Positions 1 through 8,458 of a stretch of DNA of 64,000 nucleotides are shown one piece after another. The translations under genes and the position numbers were made by a program. The stretch's first letter is position 1. Each line of letters begins with the position of its first letter. The notes under the pieces are model-generated. The model saw only the letters and a program-made list of their open reading frames with translations, did not search any database and had not been told where the DNA came from. This stretch comes from Exiguobacterium sp. RIT594 (GTDB lineage Bacteria; Bacillota; Bacilli; Exiguobacteriales; Exiguobacteriaceae): NCBI RefSeq assembly GCF_003339585.1, contig NZ_QPKF01000001.1:1674001-1738000 (forward strand), written 5' to 3'.

Positions 1-404
1 AAACCGCCGCCCCACCCTACACGGTAGCCTTGACGTGTGAACGCCCGTCCCGGAACAAGGCAAAGGTCCACTGCACTCAAAGACCTCTCTACCGCCCGGT
101 CATCCGGTTCCCGAATACCCATCTTTGTTTCGATTAACGGACTGTTCGGTAAGTATTCAAAAAATCGCATCTCCTGTTGCATGACTTTCGGAATGATAAC
201 CTGTTTCCCCAGTTGCCAGGCTTTTAAAATAATCGGATCTGTCGCACATTCGTTGCGAAAGGAAAGTGTGACAGCAATCGATTGAGCATTTTTCCACTCC
301 GGTAAAGCGAACAGATGATCATAAATCTGCTGTTCTTTTTGTTCACGATGCTCTAACTGATTTAACTGCTCGGTAATAAATCGCCGGATTTCCTGTTTTT
401 CCAT
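1..404 (-). CDS. yqgN: 5-formyltetrahydrofolate cyclo-ligase, 3' part beyond window
   Basis: The N-terminal 134 residues are present; the gene runs off the left edge. The family converts 5-formyl-THF to 5,10-methenyl-THF with ATP, in cytosolic one-carbon metabolism. The translation ends in VPGRAFTRQGYRVGWGGG, which matches the family's conserved glycine-rich signature (VPG-AF...G-R-G-GGG-YD). The ATG at 404 follows an AAGGGGG ribosome site. It lies directly downstream of rpmG on the same strand, the same neighbourhood as yqgN in Bacillus subtilis. The identification rests on that signature and the context; the C-terminal half cannot be seen. Confidence 0.85.
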   Translation of the reverse strand, partial: MEKQEIRRFITEQLNQLEHREQKEQQIYDHLFALPEWKNAQSIAVTLSFRNECATDPIILKAWQLGKQVIIPKVMQQEMRFFEYLPNSPLIETKMGIREPDDRAVERSLSAVDLCLVPGRAFTRQGYRVGWGGG

Positions 405-424
405 CTTGCGAATCCCCCTTATTC

Positions 425-457
425 AACAAAAAAGCCATCACACAAGGTGACGGCTTC
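425..457 (-). terminator. Rho-independent terminator after rpmG
   Basis: On the minus strand AAGCCGTCACC pairs with GTGATGGCTT (one G-T pair) and a run of six T follows. It separates rpmG from the cyclo-ligase gene, so the ligase is either read through or has a promoter inside this gap. Confidence 0.75.
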
Positions 458-465
458 CATCTCAA

Positions 466-615
466 TTATTTTACTTCACGGTGAAGTGTGTGCTTACGGA
501 GACGTGGGTTGTATTTCTTCAACTCAAGACGCTCTGGGTTGTTACGCTTGTTCTTCTTAGTGATATAAGTACGGTCACCAGTTTCAGTGCAAGCCAAAGT
601 AATTTTAACGCGCAT
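466..615 (-). CDS. rpmG: Ribosomal protein L33, zinc-free type
   Basis: This gene encodes 49 residues starting [19 protein letters not shown] and ending in LHREVK, typical of bacterial L33 of the large subunit. Start ATG at 615 has a GGAGGG site upstream. Only one Cys (residue 9) is left. The positions that form the CxxC pairs in zinc-binding L33 are Thr and Asn here (ETG, KKYNP), so this is the C-minus form. Such paralogs are often made under zinc limitation. No convincing Zur box was seen upstream, so regulation is unknown. It is followed by a terminator and then the 5-formyl-THF cyclo-ligase gene. Confidence 0.93.
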   Translation of the reverse strand: MRVKITLACTETGDRTYITKKNKRNNPERLELKKYNPRLRKHTLHREVK

Positions 616-719
616 GGGATTCCCTCCTATCTAGCTCTCGATGTATCAAGTATTTTTGCTTTACATAAGGTTAAGCATACTCAAGTATCGTACCAAGAAA
701 GGAAGTGAATTGCAACTGT

Positions 720-2903
720 TCATCCGTTCTTTTTTGGATTCATTACATGCTGGTATGGATTTTCAAGGTCCACCTGGAATGTACGCAGTTCTTTTGCGAC
801 ATGATAATCATGTTCGATCCCGTTTCTCGCTTCTTCCCGCTCGAGATAAATGACGTCTGAATGACGTAATGCTTCTCCTTCGAGTCGCTTGATTGCTACG
901 ACAAGTCCACCTGTTCCTGACGGAGAACGTTCGCTTTCCAAGTCATACACATTGCTGACAAGTGGTAAGCCATTCATTTCAGCAAAGGATTGAGCCGCTG
1001 AAGCCGTCTCCATATTAAAGTTATGAACAAGCCGGAACTCGACGATCTTATTCAATGCCTGTGCTTGACGCAAGACTGCCAGATTTAAGCCGGCCAATTG
1101 ATTATATGTCTGAACGAGCGGTAGACCGTTGACCTCGACCTGATAGACATGCACGCCGTCTTGATGCTCGTAACCGGCTGTCCCTGATGTAATGACATAA
1201 ACATTTTCACCAGATGCAGCTAATCGTTTCGCATATTCCGCAACGGGACGGTTCGGATCATCGTATTGCGTCGTCACAAGTAAAATAGCTTCGCTGTTCC
1301 ACGATGCCTCACGTTGAACGGCCACATAATAATCGTGCGGTGTCAGGAAGACATCCGGTTCAATATCTGTATCGGCGAGGAACGGATATTCTGCATACCG
1401 TTCTTCTAGCCAATCAAGTGTCAGCTCTTGTGCATCGAGACGACGTTCCGTTTCTTCAAATCGTTTAATATGTTCACGGAACCGGTTCGCTGCATATTGT
1501 GCCGTCGTCTGTCCATCGAGAATAAACGGCCAGTCACTTGAGACAGCAAGCAGATACTCACGAATCAATTGACGTTTGGCTTTCACAGTCAATTCATCCT
1601 GATGACGATTACGGGCAACGACGCCTGCCAATCGTTTTTCAAGTTGATGTAAGTGACGGATCATCCAATCGTTGCGTTCATTGATCCAAACATCAGCATA
1701 ACCTTTGCGTCCCCACGTTCCCATCGCAATGTGAACCGTTTCGATATCCTGGAAGTGGCGTTCTAAGAACATCGCCGGAGAAATCGACTCAATCCCGTAA
1801 TCTTCGAATCGTTCCATCGTTTTTCCGAGGAAGTCCGGACCTTCGAACCACCAATGTCCAAATAACTCGGCATCGAACGGTGCCGTCACGAGGAATGGCG
1901 GAAAATCTTGTCCGCTCTGCTCATCTAAATGGTTGGCAAGTGCTTCCGCAAAATCAGTCGCATGGACATCTGTCCGTTTCCAAGCCCAATCCCGGACATA
2001 ATATTCTTTTTGATCCGACTCGCCCGTCACCCGGTGAAGTTTTAATCCTGTATCGTAACGAAGCCCTTCCGGATGCATGAATTCGGCGATTTGATCCCAT
2101 TCGCGGTCATATGCAAGGTCGCGGTAAAACTCACGATAATCCGGATGCCCGGGATAACCGATGACCGAACTCCAAATCCGTCCCGAGATGATTTGATCAC
2201 GCGGGAACAGGGCAACACCATGCGGTGAATAGACAGGTGCCCCGATCCCGTGTTTTGGGGCAGGATCCGCGTTCAGGATCGAATGTTCGTCAACAAACGT
2301 ATACCGGATTCCTTCCTCGTACATGATTTTATCAAGACCTGGCGTATAGGCACATTCAGGCATCCAAAGACCGGTCGGACGATAGCCGTAATGGCGTTCG
2401 AAACAGTTTAATCCGGTTTGGATTTCAGAACGTGCTGCTTGTTCCGACAACATGTGCGGACTGAATCCGTGTGTCGCGGTACATGTCATCAACTCAAGAT
2501 ACCCTTGTTCTTTATAATGTCGGAAGGCACTGTTTAAGTTCCGGCCCCAATGCTCAAATGTCACTTTTAAGTCGTGGTACCGTTCTTTATAAAAGAGTAA
2601 GGCATCACGTTCCTCATTCACTAAATCGCGTTGTAACTCCTGTTCAATCAATCGTAACGTATCGTCCAGGTGCTCCACATAACGATCTTGGATGAGTGAA
2701 TCTGCTAACATCTCAATGACCGGTGGTGAGATACTGATTGTCCAACCAAGCGGACGCTCCAGACGATCGATTTCCCACAATAGTGGAATATACGTTTCGG
2801 AGATGGCTTCGTACATCCATCTCTCTTCTAGACGATGGGCTTCCTGATGTCGGATGTATGGTAAATGGGCATGTAAAACTAATGAAAAATAACCTTTGCG
2901 CAT
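720..2903 (-). CDS. GH57 alpha-glucan branching-type enzyme with C-terminal GT-B-like lobe
   Basis: This is a 727-residue protein without signal peptide. Residues 1-530 are a glycoside hydrolase 57 / DUF1957 branching-enzyme-type barrel: the HAHLPY motif at 11-16, nucleophile Glu183 in WMPECAY and acid Asp344 in FDAELFGHWWFEGP are all present. Residues from about 537 to 715 resemble the N-terminal Rossmann lobe of a GT4/GT5 glycosyltransferase (LLVTTQYDDP...VAEYAKRLAASGENVYVIT), without the nucleotide-binding C lobe. The expected role is intracellular glucan branching or transglycosylation; hydrolysis is possible. The DUF4912 gene is 40 bases upstream on the same strand, so the two are probably cotranscribed. 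No glycogen synthase gene is in the window. Confidence 0.85.
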   Translation of the reverse strand: MRKGYFSLVLHAHLPYIRHQEAHRLEERWMYEAISETYIPLLWEIDRLERPLGWTISISPPVIEMLADSLIQDRYVEHLDDTLRLIEQELQRDLVNEERDALLFYKERYHDLKVTFEHWGRNLNSAFRHYKEQGYLELMTCTATHGFSPHMLSEQAARSEIQTGLNCFERHYGYRPTGLWMPECAYTPGLDKIMYEEGIRYTFVDEHSILNADPAPKHGIGAPVYSPHGVALFPRDQIISGRIWSSVIGYPGHPDYREFYRDLAYDREWDQIAEFMHPEGLRYDTGLKLHRVTGESDQKEYYVRDWAWKRTDVHATDFAEALANHLDEQSGQDFPPFLVTAPFDAELFGHWWFEGPDFLGKTMERFEDYGIESISPAMFLERHFQDIETVHIAMGTWGRKGYADVWINERNDWMIRHLHQLEKRLAGVVARNRHQDELTVKAKRQLIREYLLAVSSDWPFILDGQTTAQYAANRFREHIKRFEETERRLDAQELTLDWLEERYAEYPFLADTDIEPDVFLTPHDYYVAVQREASWNSEAILLVTTQYDDPNRPVAEYAKRLAASGENVYVITSGTAGYEHQDGVHVYQVEVNGLPLVQTYNQLAGLNLAVLRQAQALNKIVEFRLVHNFNMETASAAQSFAEMNGLPLVSNVYDLESERSPSGTGGLVVAIKRLEGEALRHSDVIYLEREEARNGIEHDYHVAKELRTFQVDLENPYQHVMNPKKNG

Positions 2904-2942
2904 GTCTGTTCTTCCTCTCCTTCTGCTTTCTATCTATTATCT

Positions 2943-3680
2943 TCAGCGAACGCGATCAAAATAAGAATACGGACGTAAGACCTCGACCCATTCCGGTTGT
3001 TCCAGTTCTCCATATTGCCAATGAGCAACGACCTCTGCAAAACGTCCGTCTACGACAGGCTCGTCTCGTGGTGTCTCGATTGGTTTTGAGCGGAGGACAG
3101 GCAGAAAATCTCCGTCGATGGTTTGAATACCCCATTCGATGATGTATGTAGTGTTCGGCATCAACGGACGGACAAACCATGTATTCGTCATTTCCGGCAA
3201 TTCAAATTGATACGAACGATTCGCTTCACCTTTTTCGTAATCGCGTAACGTCACATCAATGATCCGCATTTCTTTTCGGAATGAATCGAACGATGCGTGG
3301 TAGTGTGTCTCAAGCATCTTTCGAGACAATTCAGACAATTCCCAGTAAACATAGACAGATGTCGGAGATTGGACGATTGCATGGATGATGTCATCTTCAT
3401 AATGAGTCGCCATTCCAAACGCATCCCGCTCTAATGAAGGGACAGCTGTTAATGCAGGTACGATTTCATTTTGTTTCGGAGCACTCACGGTTACGCCTGC
3501 CTTCTTCTTGTTAGGTTTAGCGACCGGAGTCGTCTCTGTTGAAGCTGCTTTATTTTCCGTTAATGACTTCCGATATTTACTCCAGGCATATTTGACCTTA
3601 CCTTCTGTCGATTCGATCTTTTCCGCAATTTGTTTAATGGTTAGTCCTTGTTCTTTTAATTTTATGATTTTTTCAAGCAT
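2943..3680 (-). CDS. DUF4912 protein with N-terminal HTH
   Basis: This is a 245-residue protein. Residues 1-40 form a small helix-turn-helix (GLTIKQIAEKIESTEGKVKYAW) of the kind seen in homeodomain-like repressors. A low-complexity linker with Lys, Pro and Thr follows. Residues 90-240 are the DUF4912 domain, with VYVYWELS, a family hallmark, and a beta-rich, Trp-containing remainder. Its function is unknown. It lies just upstream of a GH57 glucan enzyme, which suggests a carbohydrate-linked role such as glucan binding. The ATG follows AGAGGTG. The HTH may be structural rather than DNA-binding. Confidence 0.8.
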   Translation of the reverse strand: MLEKIIKLKEQGLTIKQIAEKIESTEGKVKYAWSKYRKSLTENKAASTETTPVAKPNKKKAGVTVSAPKQNEIVPALTAVPSLERDAFGMATHYEDDIIHAIVQSPTSVYVYWELSELSRKMLETHYHASFDSFRKEMRIIDVTLRDYEKGEANRSYQFELPEMTNTWFVRPLMPNTTYIIEWGIQTIDGDFLPVLRSKPIETPRDEPVVDGRFAEVVAHWQYGELEQPEWVEVLRPYSYFDRVR

Positions 3681-3747
3681 TACCTATCACCTCTTTCTCT
3701 TTATTCACTTCTTTCTTATTCTACAAACTTGTTTCAAAATCCTTTAC

Positions 3748-3782
3748 AAAAAAGTAGGCCGAGGATTTCCCTCCAGCCTACT
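3748..3782 (-). terminator. Terminator of the pst-phoU operon
   Basis: The minus-strand stem AGTAGGCTGGAGG pairs imperfectly with CCTCGGCCTACT and runs into six T. It sits right after the phoU stop and separates the phosphate operon from DUF4912-GH57. Confidence 0.85.
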
Positions 3783-3786
3783 GTAC

Positions 3787-4449
3787 TTAGCTATTTAAAT
3801 CATAGTGCTTTCCTTTTGCCATGTAAATCAAATGCTCGCCGACGTTCGTTAAATGATCGCCCATTCGTTCGATATACCGGCAAATATTTGTGAATTGCAT
3901 GATTTCATCCACCACAACTGGTTGCAGGGACATATGCCGCATATACTGGCGCAACGCTTTATAGGTCGTGTCATCAATGATGTTATCGAGATCGGACAGC
4001 GCCTTCGCTTTTTCAATATCGCCGTCACGATACGCGACGATTGCCGTCTCCGTCATATCGAGTAATGTTTCGAATGCTTCTTTTAATAACGAGATGTCAA
4101 TCACGTAAGGGAACGTCTCGACACGTAAAACGGCTTTCGAGATATTTCCCGCGTAGTCCGCAATCCGCTCTAAATCCGTCGCAATCTTCATCGCCGTCAC
4201 CAACCGTCGTAAATCGGTCGCGACCGGTTGTTGTTTCGCAATCAGTAAAATCGCATCGTCGTTGATTTCAAGTTCGAGTGCATCGAGCTCATTATCATTT
4301 TCGATGACTTTAAGGGCAATCTCACGGTCATACTTTTCGAGTGCTTCCGCTGTCGTTGCAATCTGTTGCATCGTCTTCCGGGCTAACAAAAATACCTTTT
4401 GATCGAGTACTGCCAGGTTTTCTCCAAAAATCGTCCGATTTGCTGCCAT
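3787..4449 (-). CDS. phoU: Phosphate signalling/transport accessory protein PhoU
   Basis: This is a 220-residue all-helical protein with two PhoU repeats. The metal-binding E/DxxxD motifs are visible, for example DLERIADYAGNI and YIERMGDHLTNVGE. PhoU couples Pst transporter state to the PhoR sensor kinase and limits phosphate uptake when phosphate is plentiful. It is the last gene of pstSCAB-phoU, 17 bases after pstB. B. subtilis has a second pstB at this operon end and no phoU, so this arrangement resembles other Firmicutes more. A terminator follows directly. Confidence 0.95.
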   Translation of the reverse strand: MAANRTIFGENLAVLDQKVFLLARKTMQQIATTAEALEKYDREIALKVIENDNELDALELEINDDAILLIAKQQPVATDLRRLVTAMKIATDLERIADYAGNISKAVLRVETFPYVIDISLLKEAFETLLDMTETAIVAYRDGDIEKAKALSDLDNIIDDTTYKALRQYMRHMSLQPVVVDEIMQFTNICRYIERMGDHLTNVGEHLIYMAKGKHYDLNS

Positions 4450-4466
4450 TGAAAAGTTCCTCCTCG

Positions 4467-5294
4467 TTATCCGAATCGTCCTGAGATATAGTCTTCTGTC
4501 CGTTTATCACTCGGATTTGAGAAAATTCGATCCGTCTGGTCGAATTCAACGACTTCACCGTTCAAGAAGAAAGCGGTTTTATCAGAGACACGTGCTGCTT
4601 GTTGCATGTTATGCGTCACGATGATGATCGAGTAATCTTTTTTTAGTTCCTGTACCAGTTCTTCAACTTTTAGCGTCGAGATCGGGTCGAGAGCGGATGT
4701 CGGTTCATCCATCAGGATGACGTCCGGCTCGATTGCCAGACAACGGGCGATACAGAGACGTTGTTGTTGTCCGCCTGACAGTCCATAAGCATTTTCGTTC
4801 AGACGATCCTTGACTTCGTCCCAAATCGCTGCTCCGCGTAAGCTTCGTTCAACGATTTCATCCAAGATTTTTTTGTTCTTCACCCCATGAACACGTGGTC
4901 CATAAGCGATGTTGTCATAAATCGATTTCGGGAATGGGTTTGGCTGCTGAAAGACCATTCCGACTGATGTCCGTAATTCTTCGACTTCATAATCCTTATC
5001 GAAGATATTACGACCATGGTATTCAATGACACCATTCGTCCGTACGATCGGAACGAGTTCGACCATTCGGTTCAAGGTCTTGATGAATGTCGACTTCCCG
5101 CATCCTGACGGTCCGATGATTGCCGTTACTTCATTTTGCTTAATATCAAGATTGACATCTTTTAAAGCATGATCATCGCCGTACCATAGGTTCAAATCAT
5201 TTACACGGTATACACTTTGTCGCGCAGCTACTGGTTGATTCATTGTTTTTACCCCTTCTTTGGCTGGTTTCGTCGTCAGCTTCGTATCCATCAT
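4467..5294 (-). CDS. pstB: Phosphate ABC transporter ATP-binding protein PstB
   Basis: This 275-residue ABC ATPase has Walker [10 protein letters not shown], the Q-loop in [13 protein letters not shown], signature [16 protein letters not shown] and Walker [13 protein letters not shown] followed by the H-loop THNM. The FQQPNPFP segment is characteristic of PstB. It powers PstCA-mediated phosphate uptake. The ATG at 5294 has AAGGAGG seven bases upstream; an inner ATG at residue 18 also has a GAAGGGG site, and the extra N-terminal residues are not conserved in the family. Either start is possible, the outer being better supported. Confidence 0.96.
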   Translation of the reverse strand: MMDTKLTTKPAKEGVKTMNQPVAARQSVYRVNDLNLWYGDDHALKDVNLDIKQNEVTAIIGPSGCGKSTFIKTLNRMVELVPIVRTNGVIEYHGRNIFDKDYEVEELRTSVGMVFQQPNPFPKSIYDNIAYGPRVHGVKNKKILDEIVERSLRGAAIWDEVKDRLNENAYGLSGGQQQRLCIARCLAIEPDVILMDEPTSALDPISTLKVEELVQELKKDYSIIIVTHNMQQAARVSDKTAFFLNGEVVEFDQTDRIFSNPSDKRTEDYISGRFG

Positions 5295-5343
5295 CTGTGT
5301 TCCTCCTTAGTGGTTCAGAACGTAATTCGTTATATCCAGTTGA

Positions 5344-6252
5344 TTAGTATCGTTTTGAAAAACGGTTTCGAATCCAAATCGCAAGTGAGTTCATCGTTAA
5401 GAGGATGACCATCAGGACGATGATTCCGGCAGCAGCAAGACCTTGGAAGTCAGCTTGCGGACGGCTTGTCCAGTTGTAGATTTGAATCGGTAAGGCCGTA
5501 AACTCTGAGAAAATACCTTCCGGCGCCCGTGCGATAAAGATGGCTGCTCCGACCATGATGAGCGGTGCTGTTTCTCCAATTGCCCGTGAAACGGCAAGGA
5601 TGATTCCTGTGATGACTCCTGGAAGGGATGCGGGTAAGACAACTTTGAATGTCGTCTGCCATTTTGAAGCACCCAGTGCCAGCGAGGCATGACGCATTGC
5701 CTGTGGTACGGCGCGAATCGCTTCTTGCGATGACACGATGACAACCGGCAAACTCATCAGTGCAAGCGTTAATGCTCCTGCAATCAATGTTGAGCCGAAG
5801 CCCATGTTACGGACGAAAAATGTGAGTCCGAGTAATCCGAAAACGATTGACGGAACACCGGCCAGGTTTGAGATGTTGACTTCGATGAAAGAAGTCATCC
5901 GGCTTTTTTTAGCGTATTCCTCTAAATAGATAGCCGCTCCGACACCAAGGATGAAGATCATCGGAATGATCAAAAGCATCAGGAAGATCGATCCCATTAA
6001 CGCTGGGTAGACACCCGCATTTGCCGGTCGACGGGACGGTGCATTTTGCAGGAAGTCGAGTGATAACCAGGCCGCTCCGTCACGAATGACACCAAAGAGC
6101 AGAATACCAAGAACGACTAAACCGAATAACAGTCCGATCAGGAAAAGGATTTTCGTGACATTATTGACGACAAGACGTTGGCTGATTGATTTTTTTACAG
6201 CAGCAGGGTCAATAAACTTTTTTTGTACAGGTTGTTTTTCTGGTAAGGCCAT
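5344..6252 (-). CDS. pstA: Phosphate ABC transporter permease PstA
   Basis: This 302-residue membrane protein has six predicted segments, beginning near residue 33 (ILFLIGLLFGLVVLGILLFGV). The permease EAA-type loop is seen in ALGASKWQTTFKVVLPASLPGVITG. With PstC it forms the transmembrane channel of the high-affinity phosphate importer. It starts one base after the pstC stop region (6252 against 6254), as expected for a coupled operon pair, and is followed after 49 bases by pstB. Confidence 0.96.
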   Translation of the reverse strand: MALPEKQPVQKKFIDPAAVKKSISQRLVVNNVTKILFLIGLLFGLVVLGILLFGVIRDGAAWLSLDFLQNAPSRRPANAGVYPALMGSIFLMLLIIPMIFILGVGAAIYLEEYAKKSRMTSFIEVNISNLAGVPSIVFGLLGLTFFVRNMGFGSTLIAGALTLALMSLPVVIVSSQEAIRAVPQAMRHASLALGASKWQTTFKVVLPASLPGVITGIILAVSRAIGETAPLIMVGAAIFIARAPEGIFSEFTALPIQIYNWTSRPQADFQGLAAAGIIVLMVILLTMNSLAIWIRNRFSKRY

Positions 6253-6253
6253 C

Positions 6254-7195
6254 TTAATACTCCTCTCTGAAACGACGCGTGATCCAGTTCGCGAGTAAGT
6301 TCATCAAAAGAGTAAAGACGAACAACAACGTACCGACAGCGTAGATACTATAGTATTCGATCGTACCGAATCCGGCATCACCGAGTGCAACCTGGACGAT
6401 ATAAGCCGTCATCGTTTGAACCGGCTCTAATGGATTGACTGTAGCCGTCGGGTTGGATCCCCCGGCAATCGTCACGATCATTGTTTCACCGATTGCACGT
6501 GACATACCAAGAACGATGGAAGCAATGATTCCGGAAAGTGCAGCCGGGACAACCACTTTCAAAGCGACTTCAAGACGTGTTGAACCCAGTGCCAATGCGC
6601 CGTCCCGAATTTTTTTCGGAACCGAACTCATTGCATCCTCTGAAATCGAGGCAATCATCGGAATAATCATGATTCCGACAACAATCCCTGGACTTAATGC
6701 ATTATAAATCGCAAGACCCGGAATGAGCTTCACGAGTAACGGTGTAACAAACGTCAAGGCAAAAAATCCGAAGACGATGGTCGGAACACCGGCTAAAACT
6801 TCAAGAATCGGTTTGAGAACACGACGGGCGCGTTCTGATGCATACTCACTTAAATAAATCGCAGAAGTGAGTCCGATCGGCACGGCAACCAGCATCGCAA
6901 TCACGGTAATTTCAAGGGTTCCGACGACAAGCGGCCAAATTCCGTACTCCGGTTGAGAGTTCAGCGGATACCAGCTTGTGCTGCCGAAGAATTCTTTGAT
7001 TGAGACGACTTCAAAGAAATGACGTGTTTCGATGACTAACGTGAGAATGATGCCGATGGTCGTAACGACTGAAACGAACGCACAGAGAAATAATACGATC
7101 GGCATGAAACGTTCCATGATGTTTTTCATACTGAATTTTTGTTGTCGGTTCTGTTGAATCAGCTCGCGAACCGATTTGTTTGATGATGGATTCAT
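6254..7195 (-). CDS. pstC: Phosphate ABC transporter permease PstC
   Basis: This is a 313-residue permease with a cytoplasmic N-terminus and six membrane segments. The coupling loop is [24 protein letters not shown], and the typical [12 protein letters not shown] segment precedes it. It pairs with PstA in the phosphate importer. It is separated from pstS by 94 bases that hold a long hairpin, so pstS probably accumulates as a separate stable transcript while the permease genes are made at lower level. Confidence 0.96.
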   Translation of the reverse strand: MNPSSNKSVRELIQQNRQQKFSMKNIMERFMPIVLFLCAFVSVVTTIGIILTLVIETRHFFEVVSIKEFFGSTSWYPLNSQPEYGIWPLVVGTLEITVIAMLVAVPIGLTSAIYLSEYASERARRVLKPILEVLAGVPTIVFGFFALTFVTPLLVKLIPGLAIYNALSPGIVVGIMIIPMIASISEDAMSSVPKKIRDGALALGSTRLEVALKVVVPAALSGIIASIVLGMSRAIGETMIVTIAGGSNPTATVNPLEPVQTMTAYIVQVALGDAGFGTIEYYSIYAVGTLLFVFTLLMNLLANWITRRFREEY

Positions 7196-7229
7196 CCTTC
7201 TTCGCTCCCTACTTCATCATGCTTACATA

Positions 7230-7276
7230 AGAACGGGACCCAAAAAGGGAGAATACTCCCCATTTTGGGCCGTCCT
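7230..7276 (-). promoter_or_regulatory. Intercistronic hairpin between pstS and pstC
   Basis: On the minus strand ACGGCCCAAAATGGGGAG folds back on CTCCCTTTTTGGGTCCCGT with a TATT loop, a stem of about 18 pairs with small mismatches. There is no proper T tract after it. It therefore looks like a partial terminator or an mRNA 3'-end stabiliser giving more pstS than pstCAB product. Confidence 0.65.
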
Positions 7277-7289
7277 CGTGTGATGATGT

Positions 7290-8234
7290 TTATTTCAATG
7301 CATCTTCAATCGCTTTTTCATTTTCATCATAACGGTCTTGTTTCATCTTGATGTAACCGACTTCTTCCGCTAAATCGCCTGCATTTTCATTAGTGAACTT
7401 AACGAAGTCCGCCACTTGTTTTTTGTCTTTTAACGACTTGTTATTCACATACGTGTAAATTTCACGTGAAAGTGGATACGAGAGGTCGTTGATCGTTTCT
7501 GGTGTCGGATCAACTGCATCTTTTCCTTCAGCTGAAAGCGGTACTTCTTTTAACTTATCTTTGTTTTCCGCGTAGTAAGCGTAACCGAAGTAGCCGATTG
7601 CACCTTTTGTTCCTTCGACACCTTTAACAAGAACGTTATCATCTTCCGAAAGTTGAACATCTTTACGCATGTCTTTTTCATCTAAGACTTCTTCATCGAA
7701 ATAATCGAATGTTCCGGAATCTTTACCCGGGCTGAAGAATTTGATTGGTTCTGCCGGGTAAGATGGATCAACATCTTTCCATGTCTTAACGTTTGGATCG
7801 AGCCACATTTTGTTGAGTTGATCGAGCGTCAATTCTTTGACCCATGTATTTTGTTTGCTGACAGCAACTGTCAAACCGTCAAGAGCAAGTGATAAGCGTG
7901 TATATTCAATGTTATTTTTTTCAGCTTCTGCTGCTTCTTCGTCTTTAATTTCACGTGATGCGTTTGAAAGGTCTGTTTCACCAACAACAAAACGTTTGAA
8001 TCCGCCGCCTGTACCTGATACTCCGACCGTAACGTCGACATCTGGTTGTTCGATTGAATATTCTTCACCGACTGCTTCCATGATCGGGAAGACTGTTGAA
8101 GATCCATCTACAGCGATCTTTCCTGAAAGATCAGAAGAACTTGAAGAGCCGCCTTTGTCATTTCCGCAAGCCGCACCGACTACTGCGATTGAAGCTACCG
8201 TTGTAATAAGAGCTGTTTTTTTCATCCAAGACAT
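7290..8234 (-). CDS. pstS: Phosphate-binding lipoprotein PstS
   Basis: This 314-residue protein has a lipoprotein signal MKKTALITTVASIAVVGAAC with lipobox VGAAC, followed by a Ser-rich linker. The mature domain carries phosphate-binding signatures: VDGSSTVFPI near the N-terminus, VSGTGGGFKRF and PGKDSGTFDYF. It is the membrane-tethered receptor of the Pst importer and the first gene of the operon. The GAGGAGG site fits the ATG at 8234 (MSWMKK) better than the ATG three codons later. A PhoP-type box precedes it. Confidence 0.96.
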   Translation of the reverse strand: MSWMKKTALITTVASIAVVGAACGNDKGGSSSSSDLSGKIAVDGSSTVFPIMEAVGEEYSIEQPDVDVTVGVSGTGGGFKRFVVGETDLSNASREIKDEEAAEAEKNNIEYTRLSLALDGLTVAVSKQNTWVKELTLDQLNKMWLDPNVKTWKDVDPSYPAEPIKFFSPGKDSGTFDYFDEEVLDEKDMRKDVQLSEDDNVLVKGVEGTKGAIGYFGYAYYAENKDKLKEVPLSAEGKDAVDPTPETINDLSYPLSREIYTYVNNKSLKDKKQVADFVKFTNENAGDLAEEVGYIKMKQDRYDENEKAIEDALK

Positions 8235-8302
8235 GATTAATTTTCCTCCTCGAAGTATGTCGCTGGTAACGCTACGACTTTATATCCGTTTTCCTTACAA
8301 GA

Positions 8303-8359
8303 CTTATACTACTGATGAACTATTAAACCAAAATGAATCCAACGTAAAAGAATTGTAAA
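8303..8359 (-). promoter_or_regulatory. PhoP box and promoter of pstS
   Basis: On the minus strand four hexamers, TTTACA, TTTACG, TTCATT and TTAATA, start exactly 11 bases apart (plus-strand positions 8354-8359, 8343-8348, 8332-8337 and 8321-8326). This matches the B. subtilis PhoP layout of TT(A/C/T)ACA-like repeats with five-base gaps. A -10-like TATAAG lies at 8303-8308, 12 bases downstream, with no -35, as in PhoP-activated promoters. Confidence 0.75.
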
Positions 8360-8416
8360 GGCGTGTATTTCTACGTTTACAAACTCAACTTCATTAGAAA
8401 AACAGGTCAATCCATA

Positions 8417-8453
8417 CAAAAAAAGCGAAGATGAGTTTCCTCACCTTCGCTTT
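8417..8453 (-). terminator. Terminator after the PBP gene
   Basis: Minus-strand AAAGCGAAGGTGAG pairs with CTCATCTTCGCTTT and seven T follow. It separates the PBP gene from the pst promoter. Confidence 0.88.
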
Positions 8454-8458
8454 ACTAG

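Noticed and set aside
7837-8358. Open frame of 173 codons opposite pstS
   Set aside because: It covers the signal-peptide end of pstS and the PhoP box; the translation is Ser/Thr-rich shadow sequence without a ribosome site.
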